DNA of 64,000 nucleotides from assembly GCF_017591425.1 (NCBI RefSeq), contig NW_024465885.1, positions 42,837,001 through 42,901,000 on the forward strand, written 5' to 3'. The notes below the pieces were generated by a model that saw only the letters and a program-made list of their open reading frames with translations, searched no databases and was not told the origin of the DNA. The DNA comes from Ochotona curzoniae (Eukaryota; Chordata; Mammalia; Lagomorpha; Ochotonidae). The translations under genes were made by a program, and so were the position numbers. Shown here piece by piece: positions 52,766-63,700 of this stretch. Positions within the stretch are counted from its first letter, which is position 1; each line of letters starts with the position of its first letter.

Positions 52766-52867
52766 ATTTTTGGAATTACAAATATTATATAATATTTTAA
52801 TTATTTTCCTGGTGTACTTCTACAATGCACAGGTTTCTCCCCTTCCAACCCCCATCTCCTTTTTGGC

Positions 52868-53112
52868 TCTACCTTAGCTTGGGTTGCTACAACAAAACAC
52901 CATAGATTGGCTGACTTCCACAGCAGCTGTGATTTTTTTCAGAAACCTGGACATTGAGTGCAGTGTCCAGTGAACTGGGTAAGGTAAGGCTGTGGTGAGG
53001 GCTCTGCTCTGGTCTGAAGATGGCCACCACCTTACTCTGTGCTCGTATTATGAGAGTAAGAAAGAGAGGGCGCTCTGGTCCCTTCCTGTTCTTGTAAGGA
53101 CTAACCCCATCC
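52868..53112 (+). repeat. Ancient mammalian interspersed repeat, unnamed
   Basis: GGGTTGCTACAACAAAACACC, GGTGAGGGCTCTGCTCTGG, CTGAAGATGGCCACCACC, AAGAAAGAGAGGGCGCTC and CTTGTAAGGACTAACCCC follow a very common eutherian order (ACAAAATACCATAGACTGG...TGGTGAGGGCTCT...AGATGGC.GCC...TTATAAGGAC.CTAATCCC). I cannot name the family with certainty. 62085-62250 looks like a weaker second copy. Confidence 0.5.
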
Positions 53113-53139
53113 CAAGCACCCAGTGTTATATACACTTAA

Positions 53140-53392
53140 GACACTTAAGTGTACACACTTATGTCAGACAAAGTCACAGAAAACAAATGGGACTACATCA
53201 AACTAAGATGCTTCTGACCAGCAAAAGAAAAACTCAACAAAGCGAAGAATCAACCAACAGAATGGCAGAAAATCTTCATATACTACACAACTGATAGGAG
53301 GCTATCAGGATTTATAAAGAGCTTCAGAAACTCAATGGCAGCAAAATAAACAACCCTGTTAAGAAAATAAGTGAAGTCCTGGAAAGAACAAG
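53140..53392 (+). mobile_element. L1 ORF2 C-terminal fragment, left part
   Basis: The reading ACAAATGGGACTACATCAAA...GCTTCTGACCAGCAAAAGAAA...CAACCAACAGAATGG...AAATCTTCATATACTAC matches the late ORF2 region of mammalian L1 (human equivalent: DKWDLIKLKSFCTAKE...RQPTEWEKIFAIY). It is interrupted at about 53393 by a GC-rich element and resumes at about 54553. The frame is broken by stops. Confidence 0.8.
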
Positions 53393-54552
53393 ATCTGGGC
53401 ATGGGATGAGTCCAGTAGGGAAACAGTGAGCACCTCCCTCTTGGATTGCCACTCCCACTACTGAGCATGAGAACTAGGTCTAAGGGCAGCCATGACTAGA
53501 CAGAGTGGCACTGGTCAGCAGGTGTGTGGGCTGGATAGTGGGGCTGGTTGGGCTGAATTAAGATTCAATGCCCACTGACATGTATGAGAACTGAATGGGA
53601 TGTGGGACAAACTGGACCAATCTGCTGTACATACTGGAATCACGGTAACCAGGGCAGGGGGCAGCTCTGCTGGAGGTTATTGCAGGTCACTCTGACTAGG
53701 TGGCCGCTCCCGCTGGTGTACATGAGGGCTGAGTGGGCTGAGTGTGTGGTGGGCAGGATCGGGCTGGGCTGCAACACCCATTGATTTGTGTACAAGACAG
53801 GACTGGAGACAGAACTGACCCAGCAATTGTAACTACCAGTGTATGCATAAGCTGATTGAGATGATGGACTGTGCCAGACCCTGTATTGGCAAGCACACAT
53901 AACAATCAGGTCTGGAATCACCTCAGCTAAGGTTTCTTTGGCAATTCCCTCCCAGCTGAGCTGCTGAAATCACAACTCCAACCATGGAGAGAATTGCAGT
54001 TTCCAAGGTCTGATCATGAAGTGCATGTGTCAGAGCTGAGCTTCTTCAGTGGCTTAGATGGAGCAGTAAACAGCATATCCAGGTGCAGATGGAGGATATG
54101 GCAGTACATTGGAGTCTGCAAAGGATAGCTGGTACCAAAACAGGACGAAGGAGAGGACAGAACAAATTGCTCAATTACTCCAGCCATGTGTTGTCCGTGA
54201 ATACCTGGGCAAATGGAGACTCTAAGTTGGATTATGTCAACCAGTGGATTCTAGAGAGATTTCATCATGCTTGAAGTGGTGAGATCAGCAGTAATTCAGA
54301 ACTGTTGAAACCTCATGAGCAGAACCCTCAGAGCGTGCCCCACATTAGGTGGTATCAGGTGGCTGTTCCCCATCCAAGGGTGCAGAGGCATTTGGGATGC
54401 TGGGTGTGGCTTCTATCCTTTTCTCCCCCCTTTCCCAGATACAGGAAAGAAAAAAAAAATGGAAATGGTGATATCACCTACCTTCCTATAGCCCTTGACC
54501 CTTATAACCCCAATCAACTATGTAAAATCATCAAAAATAAAAATAATTAATA
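53393..54552 (+). mobile_element. GC-rich element, copy g, inserted in L1 (most complete 3' end)
   Basis: Order seen: tandem-unit region (53400-53800, e.g. GGGCTGGGCTGCAACACCCA at 53761); a conserved bridge (GACCCAGCAATTGTAACTACC, GACTGTGCCAGACCCTG, AGGTCTGGAATCACCTCAGC); a long unique part including GGATTCTAGAGAGATTTCATC; a pyrimidine tract CTTTTCTCCCCCCTTTCCC; then CCCCAATCAACTATGTAAAA and an A-rich tail. About 1.16 kb. It splits an L1 that reads continuously on either side. No frame is longer than about 95 codons, so it is non-coding here. Confidence 0.82.
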
Positions 54553-55078
54553 ATCTAAAAATAAGGAAATGGGTGAAGGAAATGAGTAGACATTTTCCAA
54601 AAGAATAAAATCAAATTGCTAATAGACAGATGAAAAGTGCTCAGCCTCCCTAGTTACTAGGGAAATACAAATGAAAACTACACTGAGGTTCTACCTAACT
54701 TCAGTGAGAATGGCCTACATTCATAAATCTACTAACAACACCTGCTGGTGTGCATGTGGGGAAAAAAGGCACCCTACTTCAGTATATATACAATATACAT
54801 ATATTCTCACAGATGAACTGCAAAATGGAGACCAGCATACAAGAAAATGAAGATGCATTGCCTTATTCAGCTCTACTTCTAATACAAGGAGGACTCCAAG
54901 TGAAACAGTTAAATCTCACTCAGTAATGTGATACTAGATTTTCTACCATTGCCTATACCTACAATGCCATGAAGCACATAAATAGCAGAATATTTAATTT
55001 GTAACTGTTACTAAAGAACTATATTACTGTCATAATTACACCTATAAAACTATCACAGAAAATAATAAAAATGTCTTT
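54553..55078 (+). mobile_element. L1 ORF2 end and 3' UTR, right part
   Basis: This resumes the L1 reading with GGTGAAGGAAATGAGTAGAC, CATTTTCCAAAAGAATAAAA, GATGAAAAGTGCTCAGCCTC, TACAAATGAAAACTACACTG and CACCTGCTGGTGTGCATGTG. These correspond to the well-known L1 stretch before the ORF2 stop. It then passes into a 3' UTR and an A-rich end at AAAATAATAAAAATGTC. 'GTGAAG' occurs on both sides of the inserted GC-rich element (53368-53373 and 54570-54575), so the target duplication probably covers this site. Confidence 0.78.
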
Positions 55079-55097
55079 TTAAAAAGAATGCAGTTAC

Positions 55098-55422
55098 ATC
55101 AAGCCAGGTGCAGGGGTGCAGTAGGCTAATCCTCTGTCTGTAATGCCAGCATCCCTTAAGGACACCGGAGCATGTCCTGACTGCTCCGCTTCAGATTCAG
55201 CTCACTGCTTATGGCCTGGGCAAACAGCAGAAGCTGGCCCAAGTTCTTGGCACCGTGCACACAAGTGGGAGACTCAGAAGAAGCTTCTGGCCCCTCGCTT
55301 CGCACTGGCTCAGCTCTTGCCATTGCGTACATTTGGGGAGTGAACCAGTGGTTGGAAGACATTTCTCTTCTCTCTGAAAAATCTACCTCTCAAATAGAAA
55401 TAAATAAATCTTTTTTTAAAAT
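55098..55422 (+). mobile_element. CSINE, sense, just 3' of an L1 end
   Basis: AAGCCAGGTGCAGGGGTGCAG head, CCGGAGCATGTCCTGACTGC, GGAGACTCAGAAGAAGCTTC and ACCTCTCAAATAGAAATAAA end. Its start lies about 20 bp after the L1 A-rich end. Confidence 0.88.
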
Positions 55423-55504
55423 GCAGTTATGAAATACAATTTTATCATATTTCTACAAAGAACAAGTGATTTAATCTTTTAACATAGTTGATGTTATTTT
55501 ATTT

Positions 55505-55567
55505 TACTTTTTAAAGAATATTTTGGAAAGGCAGATCAGATTGATGGAGAGAAGGGTGATACGATCA
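55505..55567 (-). mobile_element. CSINE tail fragment, antisense
   Basis: TTTTTAAAGAATATTTTGGAAAGG and CAGATTGATGGAGAGAAGGG resemble only the first 60 bases of a complemented SINE. The rest is absent. Confidence 0.5.
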
Positions 55568-56491
55568 TATTTTGAAAGTCACAAATCCGGTTTCTTCACA
55601 AATAAGTTTCTTTTTTAATCAACATTTTCAGGAAGGATTTAAATTGCAGCACTCCAAACTGCATTATATTTAAATTTACATAATCTGACACTACCAAATC
55701 CATGAAACCAATTTGCTTTCCTCCTTTCTTTGCCTATTTTGGCAACCTCCCACTGCATTTTCACAACAGCCCCATGCATTGGCAGTGACTGCTCCCACCA
55801 AGGGAGAAAGGAACAATGGTGGATTTTCCATACAGTGCAATCTAATGTGACTAAGTTTCTCGATGGGAGATTCCAGAACAATTTCTCCCACAAAAGGAGC
55901 TCTGTCTTGGACCCTGAGGTAGAATGAAATCAGGAAAATGGTTCTGAAGATTTACTCAGTAGCCAAGATGAATCGAAATTCTGGGAGGAAAAAAAAATAA
56001 ATTATCCAAATAGATTGGTGGAAAGTGCCAAGAAATGCCTTCCAGAACAAACACATGTATCAAGACCAAGGACTCCTCTTTGGGAAGGGAAAGCCCTTGG
56101 TGGGGAAGACAGAGAGGCCCCTGCAAAGCGATATTAGTCAATGTTTCTGGCACCCTGGACAAGGCAGAGCCCCTCAAGCAGAATGGACTCCAGCTCCACC
56201 CTAGTAGCAGATGTGCTGTTGATTCCTCCAGCCTGGTCCCTGATGATCAAGAGAAAGTGATCACCAAGACTTCCAGGACTTCTCCAAAGTTCTGATACAC
56301 AAAAGGACCAAGAAGAGGATGTGGAGAGACAACCTGATCCTAGCACAACTAGATGACGCCAGAACACAATCTATGTGATCCTGGATAGACCTTGTTCTTG
56401 GTTGGCATTCAATAGTGTTACAATCTGAATGGTTGTGTTTGCTCAAAATCCATATGACCTTCCAGGTGATGATATCAAGAAGTAAAACCTT
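55568..56491. other. Unassigned stretch
   Basis: Nothing recognised. An 86-codon frame (56035-56295) is unsupported. Confidence 0.45.
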
Positions 56492-56686
56492 CAGGGCAGG
56501 GTATTGGCCTAGTGGGTAAGTAACCGGCTAGGACACTCATGTAGAGTACCTGTTATCAGTCTCCCACCCCTAGCTCCTAACTCCAGTCTCCTGCTAATGC
56601 AGATCCTAGGTCATAGTGGTCATTTGGGGAGTGGACAGCAAAGGGCAGATCACTGTTTGCATAAGTCTGAGAAATAAATATCTGTT
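56492..56686 (+). mobile_element. CSINE, sense, internally deleted
   Basis: GGGCAGGGTATTGGCCTAGTGG keeps the A-box-like TGGCCTAGTGG. ATTTGGGGAGTGGACAGCAA and GAGAAATAAATATCTG form the end. About 120 bases of the body are missing. Confidence 0.78.
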
Positions 56687-56924
56687 TTTCATAAGCTACC
56701 TGATTCATAATATTCATGTTGGAGCAACCCGAATGGACAGTGAATAGTCTTTATTAGACTGAAACGTCTCAAGAATAAGTATTTTGGGGGGAAACCTGTA
56801 GCTTTATCCATGGCCAAGTATGTAAAGAGTGTTCCATGATATTAAATGCATGTTGATGAAATCAATACTCTGCCAAAGTCTTTTAGAAAACAATCCTCAT
56901 TTCCTCTTAACTTTAAGTAAAATA

Positions 56925-57180
56925 TTTATCTGAAAGACATAATGATAGACAGACAGAGTGGTAGATACTGGCTTACTCTCTGTATGTCCACAGCAGCTGA
57001 GAATTCAGTCCAGCTCTTCCACATGGATGGCAGGAAGGCAATTACTTGACCCATCACTTGATGCCTCCCATAGACTGCATTAGCAGGAAGATGGAGCTAG
57101 GTGCCAAAGCCAAGCATTCTGGCACAGGATACAAACATGGTAGTCAGTATCTGAACTTAATGTAAGGATGCTCTAGCTGA
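56925..57180 (-). mobile_element. CSINE, antisense, old
   Basis: AAAATATTTATCTGAAAGACAT, GACAGACAGAGTGGTAGATAC, GCATTAGCAGGAAGATGGAGC and GGATACAAACATGGTAGTC. Directly upstream of the MaLR LTR at 57212. Confidence 0.8.
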
Positions 57181-57211
57181 CTGTTGTTAGTACTCAATAT
57201 TCACAGCCAGT

Positions 57212-57620
57212 ATGATGCTTTGGTTTGAATATGTATCTCCTGACATTCATGCTGGAGTTTAGTTCCTGGTGTCTTGTGTTAATGATGGGAACAATCCAGT
57301 GAGGATGGCTGTAAGTGGAGTCTTAGGGAAGTGATCAACGCTGGGTTAAGTCAGTGAAGTGGAACCTCCATGACTGAACCACAATGTCTTTATAAGGAGA
57401 GACAAAGCCCATTTAGTCAGGCAGATGGGCTCTCTGTTTCTTGCCATGTGATGCCCAGTGTTACCTTGGTATTCTGCCAGCAAGAATATGTCTCTAGAGG
57501 ATGAGTAAAAAAGCCACCAAATCTTGAGACTAGAACTGTAAGCCAAAACAAAGCTCTTTTCTTTATAAAGTAGCCTATCTCGGGTATTTCAATATAATGA
57601 TTAAAGTTGGCTAATACAAC
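57212..57620 (+). mobile_element. MaLR (MST/MLT1-type) LTR relic
   Basis: Phrases fit the eutherian MaLR LTR order: GGTTTGAATATGTATCTCCTG, then GTCTTTATAAGGAG (TATA region), CTTGCCATGTGATG, CCAGCAAGAA, GAACTGTAAGCC, CTTTATAAAGTAGCC, TCTCGGGTATTTCAATATA and GGCTAATACA. These elements are tens of millions of years old. The consensus poly(A) signal is decayed here. Confidence 0.7.
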
Positions 57621-58559
57621 GATCTAGCCTGAGGGATGAAAGACAAGTTGGTTCTGGATAAACCTCTTCTCCTGACCAGGCAAGTATGGGAGCAGACTCT
57701 GGTCTACACAAACTTGTAAGCATTTGCTTAAGGAACCTTGGACTCCCCTCTGACCATTCCTGCTCCCTAACCCCAACCCAGGAGAACGGAAGTTTGTCTT
57801 TTTGGAATACCATTTGGATCCTGGAGTTCATTCTCACATCCAGGTCCTGTGACCATCAGCACACATGGAATGTCAGTAATTCTGGATTGTAATTATCTGC
57901 TCTACAACCAGGTCAGGCTATACATAGCCTGGAAATGTCAGGCACCCAAATTAGTCACCACCACCAATGCGACTCAAATACTTACTGTGGCTGGATTGTT
58001 TTACAGCAAGCATTTTTAGTTAGACCACTCCAATCCAGGATGTTTTAACCAGAAAGCCTTTCATGACTATCATAGGATAAGTACCCAACAAGGATAAGGT
58101 GGTGATATCTCAATCCTGCCCATCTTCCCTGTTCACACCTTGTACTTTATCTCCTGTTATTGTTCTGAGATGGTCTCTTGGATTTAGGGATGCTTTCGTT
58201 TCTGTATGACCCTCTGCCACAGATTCAATCTCCTAATTCCTGTTGGGGGTAGATTCTTCCCCCTCCTGTCTCCATCCCCCACAACCCAGTAGGAGGGACC
58301 TCTATGTAGGAAAGGATTAGCCTCCCTGAAAAAATTCCTAGAATATGCTTTCTGGTGAGTGTCTTTGTCCCCACTAAGGTCCTGGAACTATGCCAAAGAT
58401 CCTTTGCTAGCAATGTGATTTAAATTGGAGACCTTGGGCCATGCAAGATCAACATGACCTCCAAAGGGGCTTGGGACAAAAGCCAGCCGATGGTTGCCCA
58501 TGTCTAGAAGATCAAGTTCCTGCAGAAACCCTGGATACAAAAATGCAGGTGATTTTTCC
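57621..58559. other. Unassigned, possibly MaLR-related internal sequence
   Basis: It lies between a MaLR LTR and another LTR-like relic, so it could be decayed internal sequence. I see no motif to show it. Confidence 0.3.
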
Positions 58560-58800
58560 TGGTTAGTGATACTCTATGCCGCATGCTGTTGTCTTGGGGA
58601 AAACAGGTGCTCTCTGTTAGTTCACATCTGATGACTCATAAGAACCTGTCCTACACACCGCTTCCTTTGGCTGATTTTAACACATTCCCTTTGGGTATAA
58701 TAAACTGGAACCCTAAGTATAAATACATTTTTGAGTTTTTGAATCCTAGTAAATTCTTGAAGTGGAGGTGGTCTTGGGGACTTGCTGTTGGTATTAGGAA
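58560..58800 (+). mobile_element. Ancient LTR-like relic
   Basis: Seen: CCTTTGGCTGATTTTAACAC, TTTGGGTATAATAAACTGGA, CTAAGTATAAATACATTTTT, then GAATCCTAGTAAATTC and GGTGGTCTTGGGGAC. The order resembles a widespread eutherian LTR end with an ATAATAAA poly(A) region and a final GGTGGTCTTGGGGACCCC. I cannot name the family with confidence. Confidence 0.4.
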
Positions 58801-60611
58801 ATGAGAATGGTGTTGAGGCCCTCCAAATTTGGAAATCCTAGTGGAACTTCAGTGTTGGCCCAGCTGGCCCAAGCTCCTGTGAGAGCCCATCACTAGTTTT
58901 CCTCCCAGACCTTACGGAATATTCTGTTCTCAGTCCATTTCTGATTGACAGGTATCTTTCTGACACATGGTGCTCAGAACATCCTCCTTCCACTGTTGCT
59001 CCAGATTAAGCCTCCTCTCTTTTTGTTCATCTCACGTAGGAATCACTTCCTGTCTCACATCACTTCCTTTTCCTACCAGAAACATATACTTATATTCAAA
59101 AGAGAATTTCTGTCAACAATCAATCCCCAAATCATCAGAATTCAATGCGTTTTCCGGGCATTTCTTCTGGGCATTGAACAAACCTACCTACAATAAGTCC
59201 CCGTATAGAGACAAGGAGATCTAGTTAGAGAATCCAGGACATTCAATAGCTGCCAAAGACCTATCAGAGAAAATACTGATATAAGCTTGGAAGAGCAGGA
59301 GGCCTCTGGATTGCACAGAAATGAGAACTGAAAAGGATAATTCTGCAACATTCCTTAGACAAATCCATCAAATACAAGAGAGAGCATTAGATTTCCTATT
59401 CTGTTGTTTCAGTGGTGACCCAATTAATACTTGAGCTAACGACCACCTATAACAGTATTATGTTTCTTTAAATCCCAAAGTAAGTGTTGGGAAAGTGCAA
59501 TAAGAGCATACTAATTTGGATCAATTGGTGAAAAGCTCAGAGTTAATGAAAGTTAGAATTGCAGACTGTAATGGAAGAAACACAATTGTGTTACTTCTAA
59601 ATACTTGCATACATTAAAAAAAAAAAACCGGCAAAGTAGAAGTCTTATGGGTCAATTGTGATAAGTAGACAATTATCTTTTGTTGTTTTACATTATTTTG
59701 GTGCAAACTGGTGTTGTTCAAGTGTTCTTATAATAGTTTCTATTCTTAAATTGCCAAGGCATCTGAGATTGCTGTTTCATAAATTTTGTGAAGTAGTAAT
59801 TTTCACCTTTCATAAGGACAAAATATGAAGGAGGAAAGAGATAGGCAGAAGGCCTACATTAATAAGGCACCAATTAATTTGGATGAGTTGGTAGATTAAA
59901 GATCTGCAAGCTGAGGAGAGAGCTGAACTCTTGCCTTCATCAATGCATTCACCCATTCAGTAAGCATTGCTTTCAGGCTGGTGGGGTTTGGGGGTCTGTT
60001 TTTGGGTGTGTGGATACAAAACTATGAAGAGCAGAATGCTACTTCATTCCCCCAAGGAGTCTGCAGTCCACAGCAGGGTGGCAAGCAGTTTCAAAGTCCT
60101 GCACTTGGGCTTAACAAAGGGCCTGGTGTGTTGTCCTGGAGCACAGAACAGGGGACATTCATTCCTGAGTCTGGGGCTGGCTGCTTTCCAGCCACCTCTT
60201 GCGGGCACACATGACCACATGACTCAGTTTCCCCAAAGGAATGCAGACAGAACCATGTCTACTACTGCTGAACTGGGCCTTCAAATGTGGCATGCCTCTT
60301 GCCTCTCTCCCTTGAAACTGGGTGGAGTGATCTGGATAAGGGCAAAGCCCTTGGCAAAGCTTTGAGTACCTGGATGGAATGGAGTTCCTACCCACAGGCC
60401 AACCTCTCTGAACAGTTGGAACAGAACTGGCCGCTCACTTTGAACTGTTGCTTGATGGGGAAGGACAACTACAATTTTCAAACTGCTCAATAATGGAACT
60501 CTTCCTACAAAAATTGTTAAACACCTGGCAAAATTAAAGCAAACATATTTTACTAAACTCCCCACCTATTTACCCATTGATCATTCCTTCTGTTCTTTTT
60601 TTCACTGAGCT
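58801..60611. other. Unassigned stretch
   Basis: AT-rich to 59900, then more balanced. Nothing recognised. A 12-A run is near 59616. The 132-codon frame at 59967-60365 is overlapped by other frames. Confidence 0.5.
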
Positions 60612-60790
60612 ATTTTATTGTACTGGAAAGATAAGGAGAGAGAGAGAGAGAGATTGAGCTCTTCCATTTGTTGGTTCACTCTCCAGATGCCTGCTGCAGC
60701 AGCAGGGCTGGGCTGAATCCAGGAGCAACTTAGTTCCTAGACCAAGCCAATGGATGGTCCTTACACACCTGGCAATCAGGGAGATTTTCT
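60612..60790 (-). mobile_element. CSINE, antisense, partial and diverged
   Basis: TATTTTATTGTACTGGAAAG, a (GA)n stretch at about 60637-60652, TTCCATTTGTTGGTTCACTC and GATGGTCCTTACACACC. The head half is replaced by unassigned sequence. Confidence 0.65.
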
Positions 60791-63700
60791 TTACCCACAG
60801 TCACAAGCAAGGAATAGGGAAATACGATGTGTGTTTTGGAAGGCCACTGGATGGACTTCCTCCTGGGAGGCATTTGCTTTGTATTCCTCTGCCAGAAAAG
60901 TCATTTTTGTTGAGTAGCAGAGTCCTTCCTCTCTTGCTTTCTGTCTACAGACCCTGAGTCATCTTTATAGCAGATTTGAGGCACCTACAGGAAAGAAAAT
61001 TCAGACCCATGTGCCCCCATTGTCCAAGGAATTTGGGTTTAACTGATCTGTGGTGGGGTCCAGGGACTGAGCTTTTGAGAAAAGCACTCAAGTCAGTTTT
61101 TCCAGTGAGTCCTCTAGATACAGATCCTGGACGTGATGCGGGATCATTCTTTCCATAATGGCTAGTGCTGCAACAACATCCAGGAAGCTCAGAGTCCCTG
61201 GTTGTCCCTGAAACTACTCATGTACCCAACCCCAATTCCATCTCCACTTCATTTGCAGAGAATTTCCAACCTGTTTTAGAAGCAGAGGCTTAACCATGTG
61301 GAGGATGTTGGATAACTCTGAAGTCAGTTTGCATCCAGTTGAACTTCCAAGAAATGTTCAACCTGGGATCATTTTTCTGACCACAAGAAGGAACAAGGCA
61401 TAACTTTCATGGTTGACTTTGGAAAAGTAGACTCTCACCTGCCTCCTTCCTATGCTTTGCTTCCCAAATGAACTTCCTTTCCAGTTGTGTCATTTGGCTG
61501 CTGTTGGAGGAAGGAAAACTTTCCCAGCCTGGAGCACAAGCGCCTCAGCTTTCACAAGAAGCAGAAAGGGCTCCCCTGCAGTCCTCGGAAGGCTGTACCA
61601 ATGGGGAACTCTAGAGTCCCTTCCTTTGGCCTTTGATTGATTCTGTTTTGAATGAACAAGCAGGAACTTTGCAAACCTGCCCTGAAAGATTGCTGTGGGC
61701 AGGAGAAGCAAGCAGAAAATTTGTGCAGAAGCGTAAAGACAACTATGGGGAACAGTGGCCGAGCTAACACATGGCCAGGACAAACCTGCAAGGACACTGC
61801 CTAGTGTCCTCAAGCTACTGTGCAATAGCAGTCATGGCCAACTCCAGAGATGGGCTGTACTATCACCTGCCAGTGACCTAGCTCTCAGTCCACACCTGTT
61901 CTGCCACCTGCCCGCCTCACCATGTGCCCTCTTGATGGCCACACAGCCCCCAGCAGGGGCCATGCCCAGCCAGCTCCAGTGTCAGGGGCACCCACCTCCC
62001 TCAAGGACTGTCAGTTGAGGCAAACAGGAAGCTCCAAGGACATCTGATGTCAGTCTCCCAAGGGCTGCCACAGGCAGGTTAGAACAACCCAAGGTCAAGG
62101 CCTCACAACTCTGAGGCTTGAAGTCCAAAGTCCGACTCAGCTGCACAGTGGACCTTCTGCTCCTTCCTGATCCTTGCAGCTTCTGGCAGCTCTAAGCATG
62201 GCTTGGCTGGGCCAGCTCAACTCCAGGCTCTGCCTCCACCTGTATGTTGCCGTTTGCTTATGTTCTCTGTGGTTTTGCAAGACTCTTAACTGCCCCAATA
62301 CAGTAGTAGGTCTTTATTGTGATTGCTTCTGCAGTGACTCTTTCTCCCAGTAGGGTCACACTAACGGGAAGGACTTCAGTGCACCTTTTTTATGTGGTGG
62401 GGGAGACCCAGAACACTTCGGGTGAGATGCCTGGGCCCTGTACGTTACATGGAACAAACAGCACAATTTGCCTCCCTGATTTCCTCCTTCTTGCTCCCAC
62501 CTCCTGTGCCCTGCCTTCCTCTCTCTCCTCTCTCTGTCCCTCTTTCGATTTCCCCAACCCCACGCTGTCCTCTGCTCCATCTGTCCCCTGCCTATCTCCT
62601 TAGAAGACACCTGTGCTATATGCAGATGAGGACTGTCAGGTGGCCCCAGATGACCCTGGCAGGTTGGCTGCTGTCAGGCCCTTGTGGGGAAGGGAGAAAA
62701 GGCCAGCCTCCTGCATCTGAATACGGTTCTGCTTTGCCAGTCCTGTCTCCACTGCTGCTTTTAGCAGCTGCATAGCTTGTGGGGCCACTGCCCCAGCCCT
62801 CACGCTGTCATTCAGCCCTGCAGGCGGTGCCTGGCTCCCCTCCCCACTGTCACGGGACACACACCGCCCTGCTCTGCTGACATTGGAAAGCCTCTGTCTG
62901 GACAGAGAGGACAGTGCTGCAGTTTCCATGGAAACCTGAGTGCCTGTAGCAACTCTGATGGGGGATGTTGGTTCTCACTGGACAGGCCCTGGTTGAGATC
63001 AGCCCTTCCACAGCCTGGAGCTAAGGGGGATGCCACTCATGCCCCCTCTCTGGAGCTCAACTAACTTCTCCCAGGTTTAGGGGGCTTTCCCAGGGTGGCT
63101 ACCTAGTGCTGTGGGGGCTGAGGTGGGGCAAGGACACAAGCACCAGCTCACAGTTCATCACATCATTACTCCTACTGCACCTAACAACTTTTTATCATGT
63201 ACACGTCGTGGTCCCCCAAAGCACATGAGAGTTAAGTTTGAGCCCACTCTTTCTTGTTGACCATCTGCCCACACAGCACCTGTTTCCCCGTTAACCAATG
63301 CCATCAACTCCTTTTCCCCACAAGGCTTCTTATATCCAGGAAGTTGGACCAGAATGCTTTTTTAAAAAATATCTTCAAAAATTTGGAAACAATTGTTTCA
63401 TCCACTCTCCCCATTCCTTAACTCTTCCCAACCTAATCAGTGGTCCACATGGGCATGCGTCCTTTCTATGTAAACATCATCATAAATAAAGTACATTAAA
63501 TATATATGTAAATATATATAAACCTGGACTGTCCAACAGTAAAGAGAAAAGCCATCAACTTGGGATGACTCCTCCAGAGAGCGACCTTAGAGGGAGGTGT
63601 GGTATGGGGGTGTTTGAATAAGAAATCCTATGGGCTATGACCTTATCTTTCAGATTTTTAGGGCAATTTCTGATTTAATATTAGGATACCGTGGCCCAGT

